Positions 1 through 8,249 of a stretch of 64,000 nucleotides of DNA are shown here, piece by piece. This DNA is from Nocardioides sp. (GTDB lineage Bacteria; Actinomycetota; Actinomycetes; Propionibacteriales; Nocardioidaceae). Both the position numbers and the translations under genes were made by a program. The stretch is taken from the NCBI RefSeq assembly GCF_030150155.1, contig NZ_JASLGR010000060.1:60976-124975 (forward strand), written 5' to 3'. Under the pieces are notes generated by a model that saw only the letters and a program-made list of their open reading frames with translations, had not been told where the DNA came from and did not search any database. Position 1 is the first letter of the stretch; each line of letters begins with the position of its first letter.

Positions 1-315
1 AGCCTGCTGCACCGGCCCACGGGCCAAGGCCGCATTGGAGCCCGCTGTCGGCTCGGCCGCCTCGACCTCGGCGGCCAGGCCGGGCTGCTGGGCCACCGAC
101 CGCGCGATCGCCAGGGCGCGCTGCTCGTACTCGTGGGCCAGGTCGCGGTGCACGATCTCGGCCGCTCCGGCCAGCAGCAGTCCGACCACCACCAGCAGGA
201 GCGCGACCAGGAGTCCGACCCCCTGCGCGCTCAGGGTCCAGCGCAGCGTGGGGCGCAGCCGCACCGGCCAGCCCCACCGCCCGCTCTGTGACCCAGGTAA
301 CACGGTCGTCAGCAT
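1..315 (-). CDS. Sensor histidine kinase, CitA/DcuS-like, N-terminal part only
   Basis: This is the first 105 codons of a gene that runs off the left edge, starting from an ATG at 315. The protein has a short basic N-terminus, one strong membrane segment (about residues 30-53, rich in Leu and Val) and then the stretch EIVHRDLAHEYEQRALAIARS. That stretch resembles the start of the extracytoplasmic sensor domain of CitA/DcuS-type kinases, which sense C4-dicarboxylates or citrate. The kinase domain lies outside the window, so the call rests on the N-terminal pattern alone. The gene is divergent from the ABC importer genes at 437. Confidence 0.6.
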   Translation of the reverse strand, partial: MLTTVLPGSQSGRWGWPVRLRPTLRWTLSAQGVGLLVALLLVVVGLLLAGAAEIVHRDLAHEYEQRALAIARSVAQQPGLAAEVEAAEPTAGSNAALARGPVQQA

Positions 316-436
316 AGGTGCGCGCACCCCCGGAACCGGCGATGAGCAGAATGCGCAGAACGCAACCTGTGTGCTCAACGACGCGATCGCACGCAAGGGT
401 GTGGCGCCAGTCACACCCGGCCCTAGCGTCCCGGCC

Positions 437-1264
437 ATGAGCCAACACTCCCCCAGCGGAACGCCCCCGGCGATCTCGCTCTCCGATGCCACCAAGACGT
501 TCGCCACCCGTGGCGCGACGCCCTTCACGGCCATCCGCGACGTCGACCTGACCGTGGCCGCCGGTGAGTTCGTCACCGTGGTCGGACCGACCGGCTGCGG
601 CAAGTCGACCACGCTCTCCCTGATCTCCGGCCTGGAGCCGGCCACCCAGGGCGACGTCGCGGTGCACGGCACCGCGGTCACCGGCATCCCCGACGGGGTC
701 GGCTACATGTTCCAGGCCGATGCGGTCCTGCCCTGGAAGACGGTGCTGGACAACGTCGCGATCGGGCTGCGCTACCGCGGCGTCGCCAAGGCCGAGGCCC
801 ACGAGCGTGCCCAGGACTGGGTCGGCCGGGTCGGGCTGTCCGGCTTCGAGGACCGCTACCCGCACCAGCTCTCCGGCGGCATGCGCAAGCGGGTCGCGCT
901 GGCCCAGACCCTGATCACCGAGCCGTCGGTGCTGCTGATGGACGAGCCCTTCGGCGCCCTCGACGTCCAGACCCGCGAGCTGATGCAGGACGAGCTGCTC
1001 CGGCTCTGGTCCGGCTCGGGCGCCGCGGTCGTCTTCGTCACCCACGACCTGACCGAGGCGATCGCCCTGGCCGACCGGGTCGTCGTCATGACTGCCGGTC
1101 CTGCCACGGTCAAGGACATCGTCCCGGTGACCCTGGACCGCCCCCGCAAGGTCGAGGAGATCCGTCTCACCGACGAGTTCACCGAGCTCTACCGCCGGGT
1201 CTGGGACTCGCTGCGCGAAGAGGTCGAGATCACCCGAGCCCGAGGAGCCCACCGTGTCGCTTGA
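437..1264 (+). CDS. ABC transporter ATP-binding protein, NitT/TauT (SsuB-like) family
   Basis: This 275-residue ATPase would power a three-part importer with the next two genes. Walker A GPTGCGKST is at about residues 50-58. It is followed by the Q-loop MFQADAVLPW, the signature LSGGMRKRVALA, Walker B VLLMDEPFGALD and the switch histidine in THD. These motifs are typical of the nitrate/sulfonate/taurine/thiamine-precursor class. I chose the ATG at 437 because the upstream in-frame extension lies over the divergent kinase gene and has no family similarity. The stop overlaps the GTG of the permease, so the genes are probably translationally coupled. The substrate cannot be read from the sequence. 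Confidence 0.9.
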   Translation: MSQHSPSGTPPAISLSDATKTFATRGATPFTAIRDVDLTVAAGEFVTVVGPTGCGKSTTLSLISGLEPATQGDVAVHGTAVTGIPDGVGYMFQADAVLPWKTVLDNVAIGLRYRGVAKAEAHERAQDWVGRVGLSGFEDRYPHQLSGGMRKRVALAQTLITEPSVLLMDEPFGALDVQTRELMQDELLRLWSGSGAAVVFVTHDLTEAIALADRVVVMTAGPATVKDIVPVTLDRPRKVEEIRLTDEFTELYRRVWDSLREEVEITRARGAHRVA

Positions 1265-2168
1265 CCACTCCACCTCCGTGTCCACCGCCGACGCCGACTC
1301 CTCCGGTACGCCGGGCTCGGCCCGCCCCACCGCCGCCACGCCCCGCCCCGGTCTGTGGGCGCTGCTGCGCGGCAGGTCCGGCTCGCCGTGGCTGATCCAC
1401 GGTGTCCGCCTCGCCCTGGTCGCGGTCTGGCTGGGCTCGTGGGAGCTCGCCTGCCGCACCGTGATGGACCCGTTCTACTACTCGATGCCCTCGAAGATCT
1501 GGGACAAGCTCGTCACCTGGTTCACCGACGGCACCTCCCAGGGCTCGATCTGGGTCAACATCCTCACCACCCTGGAGGAGGCGGCGCTGGGCTTCATCAT
1601 CGGCACCCTGGCCGGTGTCGTGCTCGGCGTCCTGCTGGGTCGGGCCCAGTTCCTGGCCGACGTGCTCTCCCCCTTCATCAAGGGCGCCAACGCGATCCCC
1701 CGGATCGTGCTCGCCTCGCTGTTCGTGATCTGGTTCGGCCTGGGCATGACCTCGAAGGTCGCCACCGCGTTCGTGCTGGTCTTCTTCGCGGTCTTCTTCA
1801 ACGCCTTCCAGGGCGCCCGCGAGGTCGACAAGACCCTGATCGACAACGCCCGCATCCTCGGCGCCAGCCGCTGGTCGCTGCTGCGCACGATCGTCCTGCC
1901 CAGTGCGACCAGCTGGATCCTGGCCTCGATGCACGTCGCGTTCGGCTTCGCCCTGATCGGCGCGGTGGTGGGTGAGTTCACCGGTGCCGACCGCGGCATG
2001 GGCCTGCTGATCGCGCGGGCCCAGGGCAACTTCGACGCCGCCGGGGTGTACGCCGGCATGGTCGTGATCACCGTCGTCGCCCTGGTCGCGGAGTGGCTGA
2101 TCACGCAGCTCGAGCGACGCCTGACCTCGTGGCGCCCGCCGTCGTCGTCGGGTGCCTCCGCCCTCTAG
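1254..2168 (+). CDS. ABC transporter permease, NitT/TauT (SsuC/TauC-like) family
   Basis: This 304-residue inner-membrane permease has a Ser/Thr/Pro-rich N-terminal tail of about 45 residues, then six or so membrane segments. The cytoplasmic EAA-type loop that docks on the ATPase is visible around residues 190-215 (DKTLIDNARILGASRWSLL). The GTG start at 1254 overlaps the end of the ATPase gene. The TAG stop is followed at once by three copies of the 22-bp repeat described below, then by the binding-protein gene. The substrate is unknown. Confidence 0.9.
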   Translation: MSLDHSTSVSTADADSSGTPGSARPTAATPRPGLWALLRGRSGSPWLIHGVRLALVAVWLGSWELACRTVMDPFYYSMPSKIWDKLVTWFTDGTSQGSIWVNILTTLEEAALGFIIGTLAGVVLGVLLGRAQFLADVLSPFIKGANAIPRIVLASLFVIWFGLGMTSKVATAFVLVFFAVFFNAFQGAREVDKTLIDNARILGASRWSLLRTIVLPSATSWILASMHVAFGFALIGAVVGEFTGADRGMGLLIARAQGNFDAAGVYAGMVVITVVALVAEWLITQLERRLTSWRPPSSSGASAL

Positions 2169-2233
2169 CCGACTTCCGGGTTCACCACCGCCGACTTCCG
2201 GGTTCACCACCGCCGACTTCCGGACTCGCCACC
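2169..2233 (+). repeat. Three tandem 22-bp repeat units behind a stop codon
   Basis: Three 22-bp units begin at the base after the TAG of the permease gene. The unit reads CCGACTTCCGGGTTC followed by ACCACCG; the third copy has drifted (GGACTCGCC). This is one of six loci in the window with the same unit, each in sense orientation behind a stop codon. Confidence 0.9.
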
Positions 2234-2310
2234 TGGCGACGTACCCCCGGTGCTCGGCACCACCGCACTTCCGCAGCACGCCTTTCTCACCGCTACGCCC
2301 AAGGAGCGTC

Positions 2311-3369
2311 ATGAACACACGCAGCCGTACCCACCGCACCGTCCGCGTCACCGCCCTCGTCGGTGCCGCCCTCCTCGCCACCACGTCGCTGGCCGCCTGC
2401 GGCCGCGGTGGCGGCGCCGGCGACAGCAAGGCCGACGGCACCGTCACCATCATGGTCGGCGGGATCGACAAGGTGATCTACCTGCCGGCCAAGCTCACCG
2501 AGCAGCTCGGCTACTTCAAGGACGCCGGGGTCAACGTCAAGCTGATGACCGAGCCGTCCGGTGCCAGCGCCGAGACCCAGCTGGTCGCCAACCAGGTCCA
2601 GGGAGTGGTCGGCTTCTACGACCACACCGTCACGATGCAGGCCCAGGGCAAGTGCATCGAGTCCGTCGTCCAGCTGGCGAAGGTCCCCGGCGAGGTCGAG
2701 GTGGTCTCCACCAAGGCCGCCGGATCCCTGACCGGCCCGGCCGACTTCGCCGGCAAGAAGCTCGGCGTCACCTCGGCCGGCTCCTCGACCGACTACCTGA
2801 CGCAGTACCTCGCGACGAAGGCCGGTGTCTCCTCGAAGGACTACACCACCGTCGCCGTCGGTGCCGGCTCCACCTTCACCTCGGCACTGGAGCAGGGCTC
2901 GATCGACGCCGGCATGACCACCGACCCCACCGTCGCGACCGTGCTCAAGCAGGGCACCGGCAAGATCCTGCTCGACATGCGCACCGTCGAGGGCACCGAG
3001 AAGGCCCTCGGCGGGCTCTACCCGGCGGCGTCGCTGTACATGAACTGCGACTGGGTGAAGAAGAACCCGCAGACCGTGCAGAAGATCACCGACGCGTTCG
3101 TGAAGACGCTCGGCTGGATCGGCTCGCACTCGGCCGCCGACATCGCGGCGAAGATGCCGGCCGACTACGCCGGCTCCGACGCCGCGCTCTACCAGTCGGC
3201 GATCGAAGGGACGAAGGGCACGTTCACCACCGACGGCGTGATGCCCGAGTCCGGCCCGAAGACCGTGCTCGACGTGCTGGGCACGTTCAGCCCCGACGTG
3301 AAAGCGAAGAAGGACAGCATCGACCTGGCCAAGACCTTCACCACGGAGTTCGTGGACAAGGCGAAGTAG
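2311..3369 (+). CDS. ABC transporter substrate-binding lipoprotein, NMT1/THI5/SsuA-like
   Basis: This 352-residue protein has a classic lipoprotein signal: basic N-terminus, hydrophobic core and lipobox SLAAC with the lipidated cysteine at residue 30. The mature part has the two-lobed NMT1/THI5-like pattern (GGIDKVIYLPAKLTEQLGYF, then LVANQVQGVVGFYDH and TSAGSSTDYLTQYLA). It would capture a small organic ligand outside the membrane for the ATPase and permease encoded just upstream. The ATG at 2311 follows an AAGGAG site (2301-2306). The earlier in-frame ATG lies inside the permease gene and the repeat and was rejected. The ligand class (sulfonate, thiamine precursor, other) is undetermined. 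Confidence 0.88.
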   Translation: MNTRSRTHRTVRVTALVGAALLATTSLAACGRGGGAGDSKADGTVTIMVGGIDKVIYLPAKLTEQLGYFKDAGVNVKLMTEPSGASAETQLVANQVQGVVGFYDHTVTMQAQGKCIESVVQLAKVPGEVEVVSTKAAGSLTGPADFAGKKLGVTSAGSSTDYLTQYLATKAGVSSKDYTTVAVGAGSTFTSALEQGSIDAGMTTDPTVATVLKQGTGKILLDMRTVEGTEKALGGLYPAASLYMNCDWVKKNPQTVQKITDAFVKTLGWIGSHSAADIAAKMPADYAGSDAALYQSAIEGTKGTFTTDGVMPESGPKTVLDVLGTFSPDVKAKKDSIDLAKTFTTEFVDKAK

Positions 3370-3422
3370 GCGCCGCCACGCCGAGCAGGCGAGGCGGGCC
3401 GAGCAGGCAGCGGCACACAGGA

Positions 3423-3464
3423 AAGGAGGTCAGGAACCCACCGCGGTGGGTTCCTGACCTCCTT
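3423..3464. terminator. Perfect 42-bp palindrome between convergent genes
   Basis: Two 21-base arms are perfect reverse complements with no loop, centred between 3443 and 3444 (core CCGCGG). The element starts AAGGAGGTCAGG and ends with its complement. It lies between the converging ends of the lipoprotein gene (3369) and the DUF347 gene (3500), so it can form the same hairpin in both transcripts. A bidirectional terminator is the likely role. There is no long U-tract. Confidence 0.8.
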
Positions 3465-3499
3465 GTCGGTGTCACTCGATCGGTGTCACCCGATCGTTG

Positions 3500-4747
3500 T
3501 CACCCGCCGAGCGAGGTCTGCAGCGTGGTCAAGGCCTTCGACTCGGCCGTCTGGTCGGGCGAGGACGCCCGGATCGAGGTGAGCACACCGTCGATCTCGG
3601 AGTCGAAGAACGTCCACGCCGTACCGTCGGCCTTCTGCAGCCGCGGCTGCGCGTCGTCCCACGCGGTCTCCAGCTGCTTGGCGGCGCTGGTGGCCCCGCC
3701 CTGGTCACCGGCAGCGACCTTGGCCTGGGCGTCCTTGACGATCGCGCTCAGCCCGCTGACGTCGGCGGCCGGGAAGTGCGCGGTCGCCTGGGCCGGGGTG
3801 AGCTTCACGTCGGAGTGCGCCGGGGTCTCGTCGGCCAGCGAGGACTGGTGCGGCTGCGACGAGGTGTGGTGCAGCAGCAGGGCCGCAGCGATCGCGGCGA
3901 CGCCGTACACGCCCAGCACGAGACGCTCCCGGGTGGCACCGAAGCCATCGCGGACCGACGGCATCCGTACGTCGGAGTAGACGTCGGCCTTGCTCACCGT
4001 CAGGTAGAGGACCGTCGCGGCGATCGCAGCCAGGAAGATCACGCTGGTCAGCGCGGTGCCCAGGCCCAGCCCCTGCTCGGACTTGGGCGAGGCGAAGTAG
4101 TCACCGATGTTGGCACCCAGCGGCCGGGTCAGGATGTAGGCCAGCCAGAAGGCCAGCACCGAGTTGCCACCGGCACGCCAGCCGATCGCGACGATCGCGA
4201 TCAGACCGGCCGGCAGCAGCACCGAGGCGCCGGGGCCCCAGCCGGTCAGCTCCAGCGTCCAGTCGCCGGCGGCGGTGCCGAGCGCGAACGTGACCAGGAC
4301 GGCGAGCCAGTAGAACGCCTCGCGGGGAACGGTGGTGATGGAGTGGATGGACAGCGTCCGCTCGCGCAGCCACCACACGCCGAAGACGATCGCCAGCAGC
4401 ACCGCGAAGACCGTGGTGCTGGTCGCCAGCGGCACACCGCGGGAGTCGGTGAGGATGTCGGTGTAGAGCGTTCCGGTGATGGAGACGACCACCACCGTGA
4501 GCCAGTAGACGAACGGCACGTAGCGCCGCAGACGCATCTGGAGGGCGATCACGGCCGCGAGCACGACGGTGAAGATCACCGCGGTGTTCGTCAGGCCGAC
4601 GCCCAGCGTCATGTTGATCCAGTCGGCGAAGCTCTCCCCTACGGTCGTGCAGAGGATCTTGATCACCCAGAACCAGATCGTGATCTCGGGGACCTTGTTC
4701 AGCATCTGGCGCGTCACCGTGGTGCGGCCGGTGGTGTCAGCTCTCAT
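3500..4747 (-). CDS. Multi-pass membrane protein with DUF347 repeats (COG4705-like)
   Basis: This 415-residue protein has about eight membrane segments. It contains repeated blocks ending in an aromatic/acidic pair (NKVPEITIWFWVIKILCTT...GESFADW, AFYWLAVLVTFALGTAAGDW, AFWLAYILTRPLGANIGDY). These match the DUF347 repeat of COG4705 membrane proteins, whose function I cannot state with certainty. After the membrane part, about 110 C-terminal residues form a predicted extracytoplasmic helical domain (HFPAADVSGLSAIVKDAQAKVAAG), which is an unusual extension. The ATG at 4747 is the only reasonable start. The gene stands alone and converges on the importer operon. Confidence 0.75.
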   Translation of the reverse strand: MRADTTGRTTVTRQMLNKVPEITIWFWVIKILCTTVGESFADWINMTLGVGLTNTAVIFTVVLAAVIALQMRLRRYVPFVYWLTVVVVSITGTLYTDILTDSRGVPLATSTTVFAVLLAIVFGVWWLRERTLSIHSITTVPREAFYWLAVLVTFALGTAAGDWTLELTGWGPGASVLLPAGLIAIVAIGWRAGGNSVLAFWLAYILTRPLGANIGDYFASPKSEQGLGLGTALTSVIFLAAIAATVLYLTVSKADVYSDVRMPSVRDGFGATRERLVLGVYGVAAIAAALLLHHTSSQPHQSSLADETPAHSDVKLTPAQATAHFPAADVSGLSAIVKDAQAKVAAGDQGGATSAAKQLETAWDDAQPRLQKADGTAWTFFDSEIDGVLTSIRASSPDQTAESKALTTLQTSLGG

Positions 4748-4807
4748 GTAGATGAGCCTGGCCGAACCTCTCTGCCACCAACCTGGACAGGTTCGCGGCG
4801 TCCGGGG

Positions 4808-5743
4808 CTACTTCGAGACCGTCACGAAGGGTCGCCGGGACCCGGTGCCGAGCGAGGCGAAGATGTCGTCCAGCATCGGCCCGGACGGGTCGCGGCCGAC
4901 CTCACGGAACCACTCGGTGCCGAGCACCCGACGGCGCAGCGGCCCGGGCAGCCGCAGCAGCAGCGCCAGGGTGCGGACCGTGGTGCCGCCCTCGGACTGG
5001 GAGTGGTGGGCCCGCAGCGAGGCCACCTTCGCACTCAGATGTCCGCGTACGTCGACCCGGTGCGTGATCTCGGAGCGGGGCAGGAACGCATGATCGAGCT
5101 CGGGCATCGCCGGGACCGGCACCAGCGCCGAGATCCGGCGCAGCGCCCGGGCCGCACGGGCCAGCAGGTCGCGGTCGATGGTCGCCTCCAGCACCACCGG
5201 GGTGCCGGCCAGCTCGGCCGCCAGCAGTCCGACGTGGTGCACCTGGACGTGGTCGGGGTGACCGTAGCCGCCCTGCGCGTCGTAGATGGTGAGCACGTCC
5301 GCCTGCTCCTGGCGCAGGATCGCCGCGACCCGCTGGGCGGCGACCTCGACGTCGGTGGCGGCGAAGGACTCGGTGCCCGCCGGGCCGCGCAGGGTCGGCA
5401 GCTCGGTGACGACCGGGTCGGCCCCTGCCTCGGGCGCCGGGTCGAACCCGGAGTCCCCGTAGCCCAGGAAGTGCACGGCGCAGGCCCCGATCGCTGCCGC
5501 CGACGCCTCGAGCTCGGCACGTCGGGCAGCGGCCAGGCGCGCTCCGGCCAGGTCGTCGCCGGCCAGACCCGCCTCGCCGTCGGTCGCCACCACGAGCACC
5601 ACCCGGTGCCCCTCGGCGACCGCCCGGGCGAGGGTGCCCGCGGTCAGCAGGGCCTCGTCGTCGGGGTGGGCGTGCAGCGAGACGACGGTGTACGACGCCC
5701 GCCGGGCGACCCTGCCGCGTGGAGTGTGTCCGCCGGCGCTCAT
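4808..5743 (-). CDS. PIG-L (LmbE-like) family deacetylase
   Basis: This 311-residue zinc-dependent N-acetylsugar deacetylase has the PIG-L metal motif HAHPDDE near residue 22 and a second metal-site block GYGHPDHVQVH. The family includes PIG-L, LmbE and MshB, which remove acetyl groups from GlcNAc-containing glycolipids or small glycosides. Its ATG overlaps the TGA of the upstream GT4 gene by one base (TGATG), so the two are likely made together and act on the same product. I do not call it MshB: the partner glycosyltransferase and flanking lipid-glycan genes suggest another substrate. Confidence 0.85.
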   Translation of the reverse strand: MSAGGHTPRGRVARRASYTVVSLHAHPDDEALLTAGTLARAVAEGHRVVLVVATDGEAGLAGDDLAGARLAAARRAELEASAAAIGACAVHFLGYGDSGFDPAPEAGADPVVTELPTLRGPAGTESFAATDVEVAAQRVAAILRQEQADVLTIYDAQGGYGHPDHVQVHHVGLLAAELAGTPVVLEATIDRDLLARAARALRRISALVPVPAMPELDHAFLPRSEITHRVDVRGHLSAKVASLRAHHSQSEGGTTVRTLALLLRLPGPLRRRVLGTEWFREVGRDPSGPMLDDIFASLGTGSRRPFVTVSK

Positions 5744-6948
5744 CAGGCCACCATCCCGGTGGAGACCGGACGGACCGGAGCCAGTGCCAGTCCGCCGACC
5801 CGCGACGACCAGGCGGCCGCCGTACGGTAGGCGGCGGCGTTGGTGCGCAGCGCCGCCTCCCAGCCGTAGTCGGGCACCACGTCGCGGTTGTGGGTGGCGA
5901 TCTGCTCGCGCAGTGCGTGGTCGGTGACCAGGCGCGTGAGCTGGCGGGCCATCGCGGCGTCGGAGTCGGCGAGCAGGCCGTCGACCTCGTGGGTGATGAA
6001 GGTGGCGACACCGGAGATGGAGCTGGCCAGCACGGGCAGCCCGGCGGTGCGGGCCTCCAGTGCGGCGATCCCGAAGGACTCTCGCCAGGCCGGGGCGATG
6101 AAGATCGAGGCGGTGGCCATCTGCTCGCGGACCTGCTCGCGGGTCAGGGCGCCGGTGACGGTGACCCGGTCGTCGAGGTGGTGGCGTTGCAGGTAGCGCT
6201 CCAGCGCCGCCCGCTTGGGCCCGTCGCCCACGATGACGGCGTCGAAGTCGGCCTCCCGGGCCACGCGGTGCAGCATCCGAGCCAGCGGCAGGGTGCGCTT
6301 GACCGTGGTCAGGCGCATCACCCCGAGCACCGTCGGACGTCCCGAGGTCGCGGATCCGGCGCCGGAGACGCTGCCGGATGCCAGGGCGGGGGCCTCGGCG
6401 GCGCGGCCCTCACGCGCTGCCGCCGAGGCCGCCGCAGCTACCGCGACCGGACGCCAGTAGTCCAGGTCGACGGCGTTGGGCACCACACTGACGGGTGCGC
6501 CCACGAGACGGCGTACGTGCACTGCTGCCTGCTCGCTGACGGCGGTCCACACCACCGGCCAGGCCGACGCACCGCTGAGCGGCCGGAGCACGATCGCGGC
6601 TCGCGCCAGGTCCGACCACAGCGAGTGCACCGTGATCACGGTCGGCAGGCCGAGGGTGGCCGCGTAGCGGGCCATCCGCAGCGCGAACGGCGAGAGCACC
6701 GAGAGGTGGACGTGCACGACATCGGCGTCGATGCTGTCGAGCCAGTGCCGGTCACGGCTGCCGACCCTGACGATCTCCTCACCGAGGTCGGTCGCGATCG
6801 AGCCGGGCCGGGCCTCCCCGGCCGGGGTCGAGGTCGCCACGATCACGTCGTGGCCCTGGGCACGCTGTCCGGCGGCCAGGTCGCGGATGTGCAGCTCGAT
6901 CCCGCCGACCTGGGGCAGGTAGCAGTCGGTGATGTGGACGATCTTCAT
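5743..6948 (-). CDS. Glycosyltransferase family 4
   Basis: This 401-residue GT4 enzyme starts MKIVHITDCYLPQVGGIE, with the GG(I/V)E loop of the N-terminal Rossmann domain. The donor-site block RESFGIAALEA (E-x7-E) is near residue 300. It should transfer a sugar from a nucleotide donor to a lipid or glycoside acceptor in the cytoplasm. The ATG at 6948 overlaps the upstream gene by four bases (ATGA); longer in-frame starts would lie inside that gene. The pairing with a PIG-L deacetylase recalls PIG-A/PIG-L and MshA/MshB, where a GlcNAc is added and then deacetylated. Confidence 0.88.
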   Translation of the reverse strand: MKIVHITDCYLPQVGGIELHIRDLAAGQRAQGHDVIVATSTPAGEARPGSIATDLGEEIVRVGSRDRHWLDSIDADVVHVHLSVLSPFALRMARYAATLGLPTVITVHSLWSDLARAAIVLRPLSGASAWPVVWTAVSEQAAVHVRRLVGAPVSVVPNAVDLDYWRPVAVAAAASAAAREGRAAEAPALASGSVSGAGSATSGRPTVLGVMRLTTVKRTLPLARMLHRVAREADFDAVIVGDGPKRAALERYLQRHHLDDRVTVTGALTREQVREQMATASIFIAPAWRESFGIAALEARTAGLPVLASSISGVATFITHEVDGLLADSDAAMARQLTRLVTDHALREQIATHNRDVVPDYGWEAALRTNAAAYRTAAAWSSRVGGLALAPVRPVSTGMVA

Positions 6949-8204
6949 GCGAGGTGTCCTTCCAGGGAGCGCGACGAGGCGGAGCGGTCGAACCACATCC
7001 ACAGCGCGAGCAGCGCGCCGCCGACGGGGATCTCCAGGCCGAAGGTGAGGAGGCGGTAGATCAGGACGCCGGTGCCGACACCGGCGGCGGTGGCACCGGG
7101 CGCCATCATCAAGACGGCGGCCAGGCCGAGCTCGACGACGCCGAGCCCACCGGGGGTCAGGCCGGCGAGGGTGAGCAGCCGCTCGCCGCAGAAGGCCAGC
7201 AGGACGAAGCCGATCGGCACGGTGGCGCCCCCGGCGTGCAGGCACAGCACCAGCAGGACCAGCAGCAGGCCCATGTAGAGCAGCAGGCCGAAGCTGAGCT
7301 GGTGCCAGCGGGTGCGGGCCAGCGCGGCGCTGCGTTCGCGGACGGTCTCGCAGGCCTCCAGGAAGCGGTGCGCCAGGCCGCGCAGGCGCTCCTTGGTCCG
7401 GGGCTTCTCCCCCGCCGCCTCCTCTGCGTTCTGGAAGGTCTCGACGGTCTGGACAGTCTCGACGGCGTCGAGGGTCTGGAGGGTTCCGACCGTCCGGACC
7501 GCCTCCGCCGTCGGGAGCGCCCCGCCGGCCCCGACCATCTCCAGCGCAGCCTCCGAGCGACCGCCGGCGGCAGCGTCGGACTCAGCGCTGGCGACCGAAC
7601 CGGCCGCAGGCAGCCCCAGCCGCCGGCGCAGCCGCGGCAGTGCCGAGCGTCCGAAGAGCAGCCAGGCCGTCAGCCCGCCGATCAGCGGGACGGTGACGGC
7701 CGAGGCGATCAGCAGCGCCGAGCCCTGCTGCACCGCCGCGCCCAGGGCGAGCGCTATCGGCACCAGGATCAGGGGCAGGAACGCCTTGGCCAGGATGTTC
7801 CACACGTTCGTGACCACGGTGAAGGAGGCGAAGCTCGCGGTGGAGAAGCCCCACCGCTTCGTCATCCGGCCGTTGAGGGCGATCCCGGCGGCCCCACCGA
7901 CGGGCAGGACGTTCGCCACCGCGCTCCCGGTCAGGCTCAGCAACAGGGCCCGACGGTGGCTCAGGCCAGGCAGGGCGGCACAGGCGGTGATGGTGTGAGC
8001 ACCCAGACCGAGCGCCCAGACCAGGAGCAGCAGAGCGACCAGGAGCGGAGAGACCGCGCCCGCGGCTGCTGCGATCCCTGCCCAGCTGGTGCCGAGCAGG
8101 TGCGGGAAGAAGAGTCCGATCGCGCTCAGGCAGCCGGCGGTCAGGGTCAGATGGACCGCGCGTCGCAGGAGGACTCGTCGAGGAGATGCCTCTGGTGTGC
8201 TCAC
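6945..8204 (-). CDS. Lysylphosphatidylglycerol-synthase TM-region-like (UPF0104) membrane protein
   Basis: This 419-residue protein has about eight membrane segments and the family landmarks GLGAHTITACAALPG, GSAVANVLPVGGAAG and LAGLTPGGLGVVELGL. Relatives are the flippase/synthase membrane half of MprF and proteins next to glycosyltransferases in glycolipid clusters. A role in moving or presenting a lipid-linked sugar is therefore plausible but inferred. Between the central membrane segments (about residues 210-275) is a cytoplasmic insertion with a run of [V/L]-x-T tripeptides (VRT VGT LQT ... VET VQT VET). The start is GTG at 8204. Confidence 0.8.
   Translation of the reverse strand: MSTPEASPRRVLLRRAVHLTLTAGCLSAIGLFFPHLLGTSWAGIAAAAGAVSPLLVALLLLVWALGLGAHTITACAALPGLSHRRALLLSLTGSAVANVLPVGGAAGIALNGRMTKRWGFSTASFASFTVVTNVWNILAKAFLPLILVPIALALGAAVQQGSALLIASAVTVPLIGGLTAWLLFGRSALPRLRRRLGLPAAGSVASAESDAAAGGRSEAALEMVGAGGALPTAEAVRTVGTLQTLDAVETVQTVETFQNAEEAAGEKPRTKERLRGLAHRFLEACETVRERSAALARTRWHQLSFGLLLYMGLLLVLLVLCLHAGGATVPIGFVLLAFCGERLLTLAGLTPGGLGVVELGLAAVLMMAPGATAAGVGTGVLIYRLLTFGLEIPVGGALLALWMWFDRSASSRSLEGHLA
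7437..7499 (-). repeat. Degenerate 9-bp minisatellite inside a coding region
   Basis: About seven imperfect copies of a 9-bp unit (plus strand ggtctcgac, ggtctggac, agtctcgac, ggcgtcgag, ggtctggag, ggttccgac) follow each other in frame. They encode a hydrophobic-x-Thr tripeptide run in the loop of the UPF0104-like protein. The pattern suggests expansion by slippage. Confidence 0.75.
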
Positions 8205-8249
8205 GCCCTCACTGTCGTGCGGGCTGCCTGCAATGAACCTGACTGAGGG

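Noticed and set aside
316..436. Riboswitch ahead of the importer operon
   Set aside because: No TPP, cobalamin or SAM consensus elements could be found in this short divergent gap.
2250..3980. 576-codon plus frame across the lipoprotein gene and beyond
   Set aside because: It runs in another frame through the lipoprotein gene, the 42-bp palindrome and the convergent DUF347 gene; the product is Arg-rich shadow sequence.
4808..6948. mshA/mshB mycothiol pair
   Set aside because: The GT4 and PIG-L genes are coupled to membrane glycolipid enzymes and lack specific MshA/MshB signs that I could confirm; a general family call is safer.
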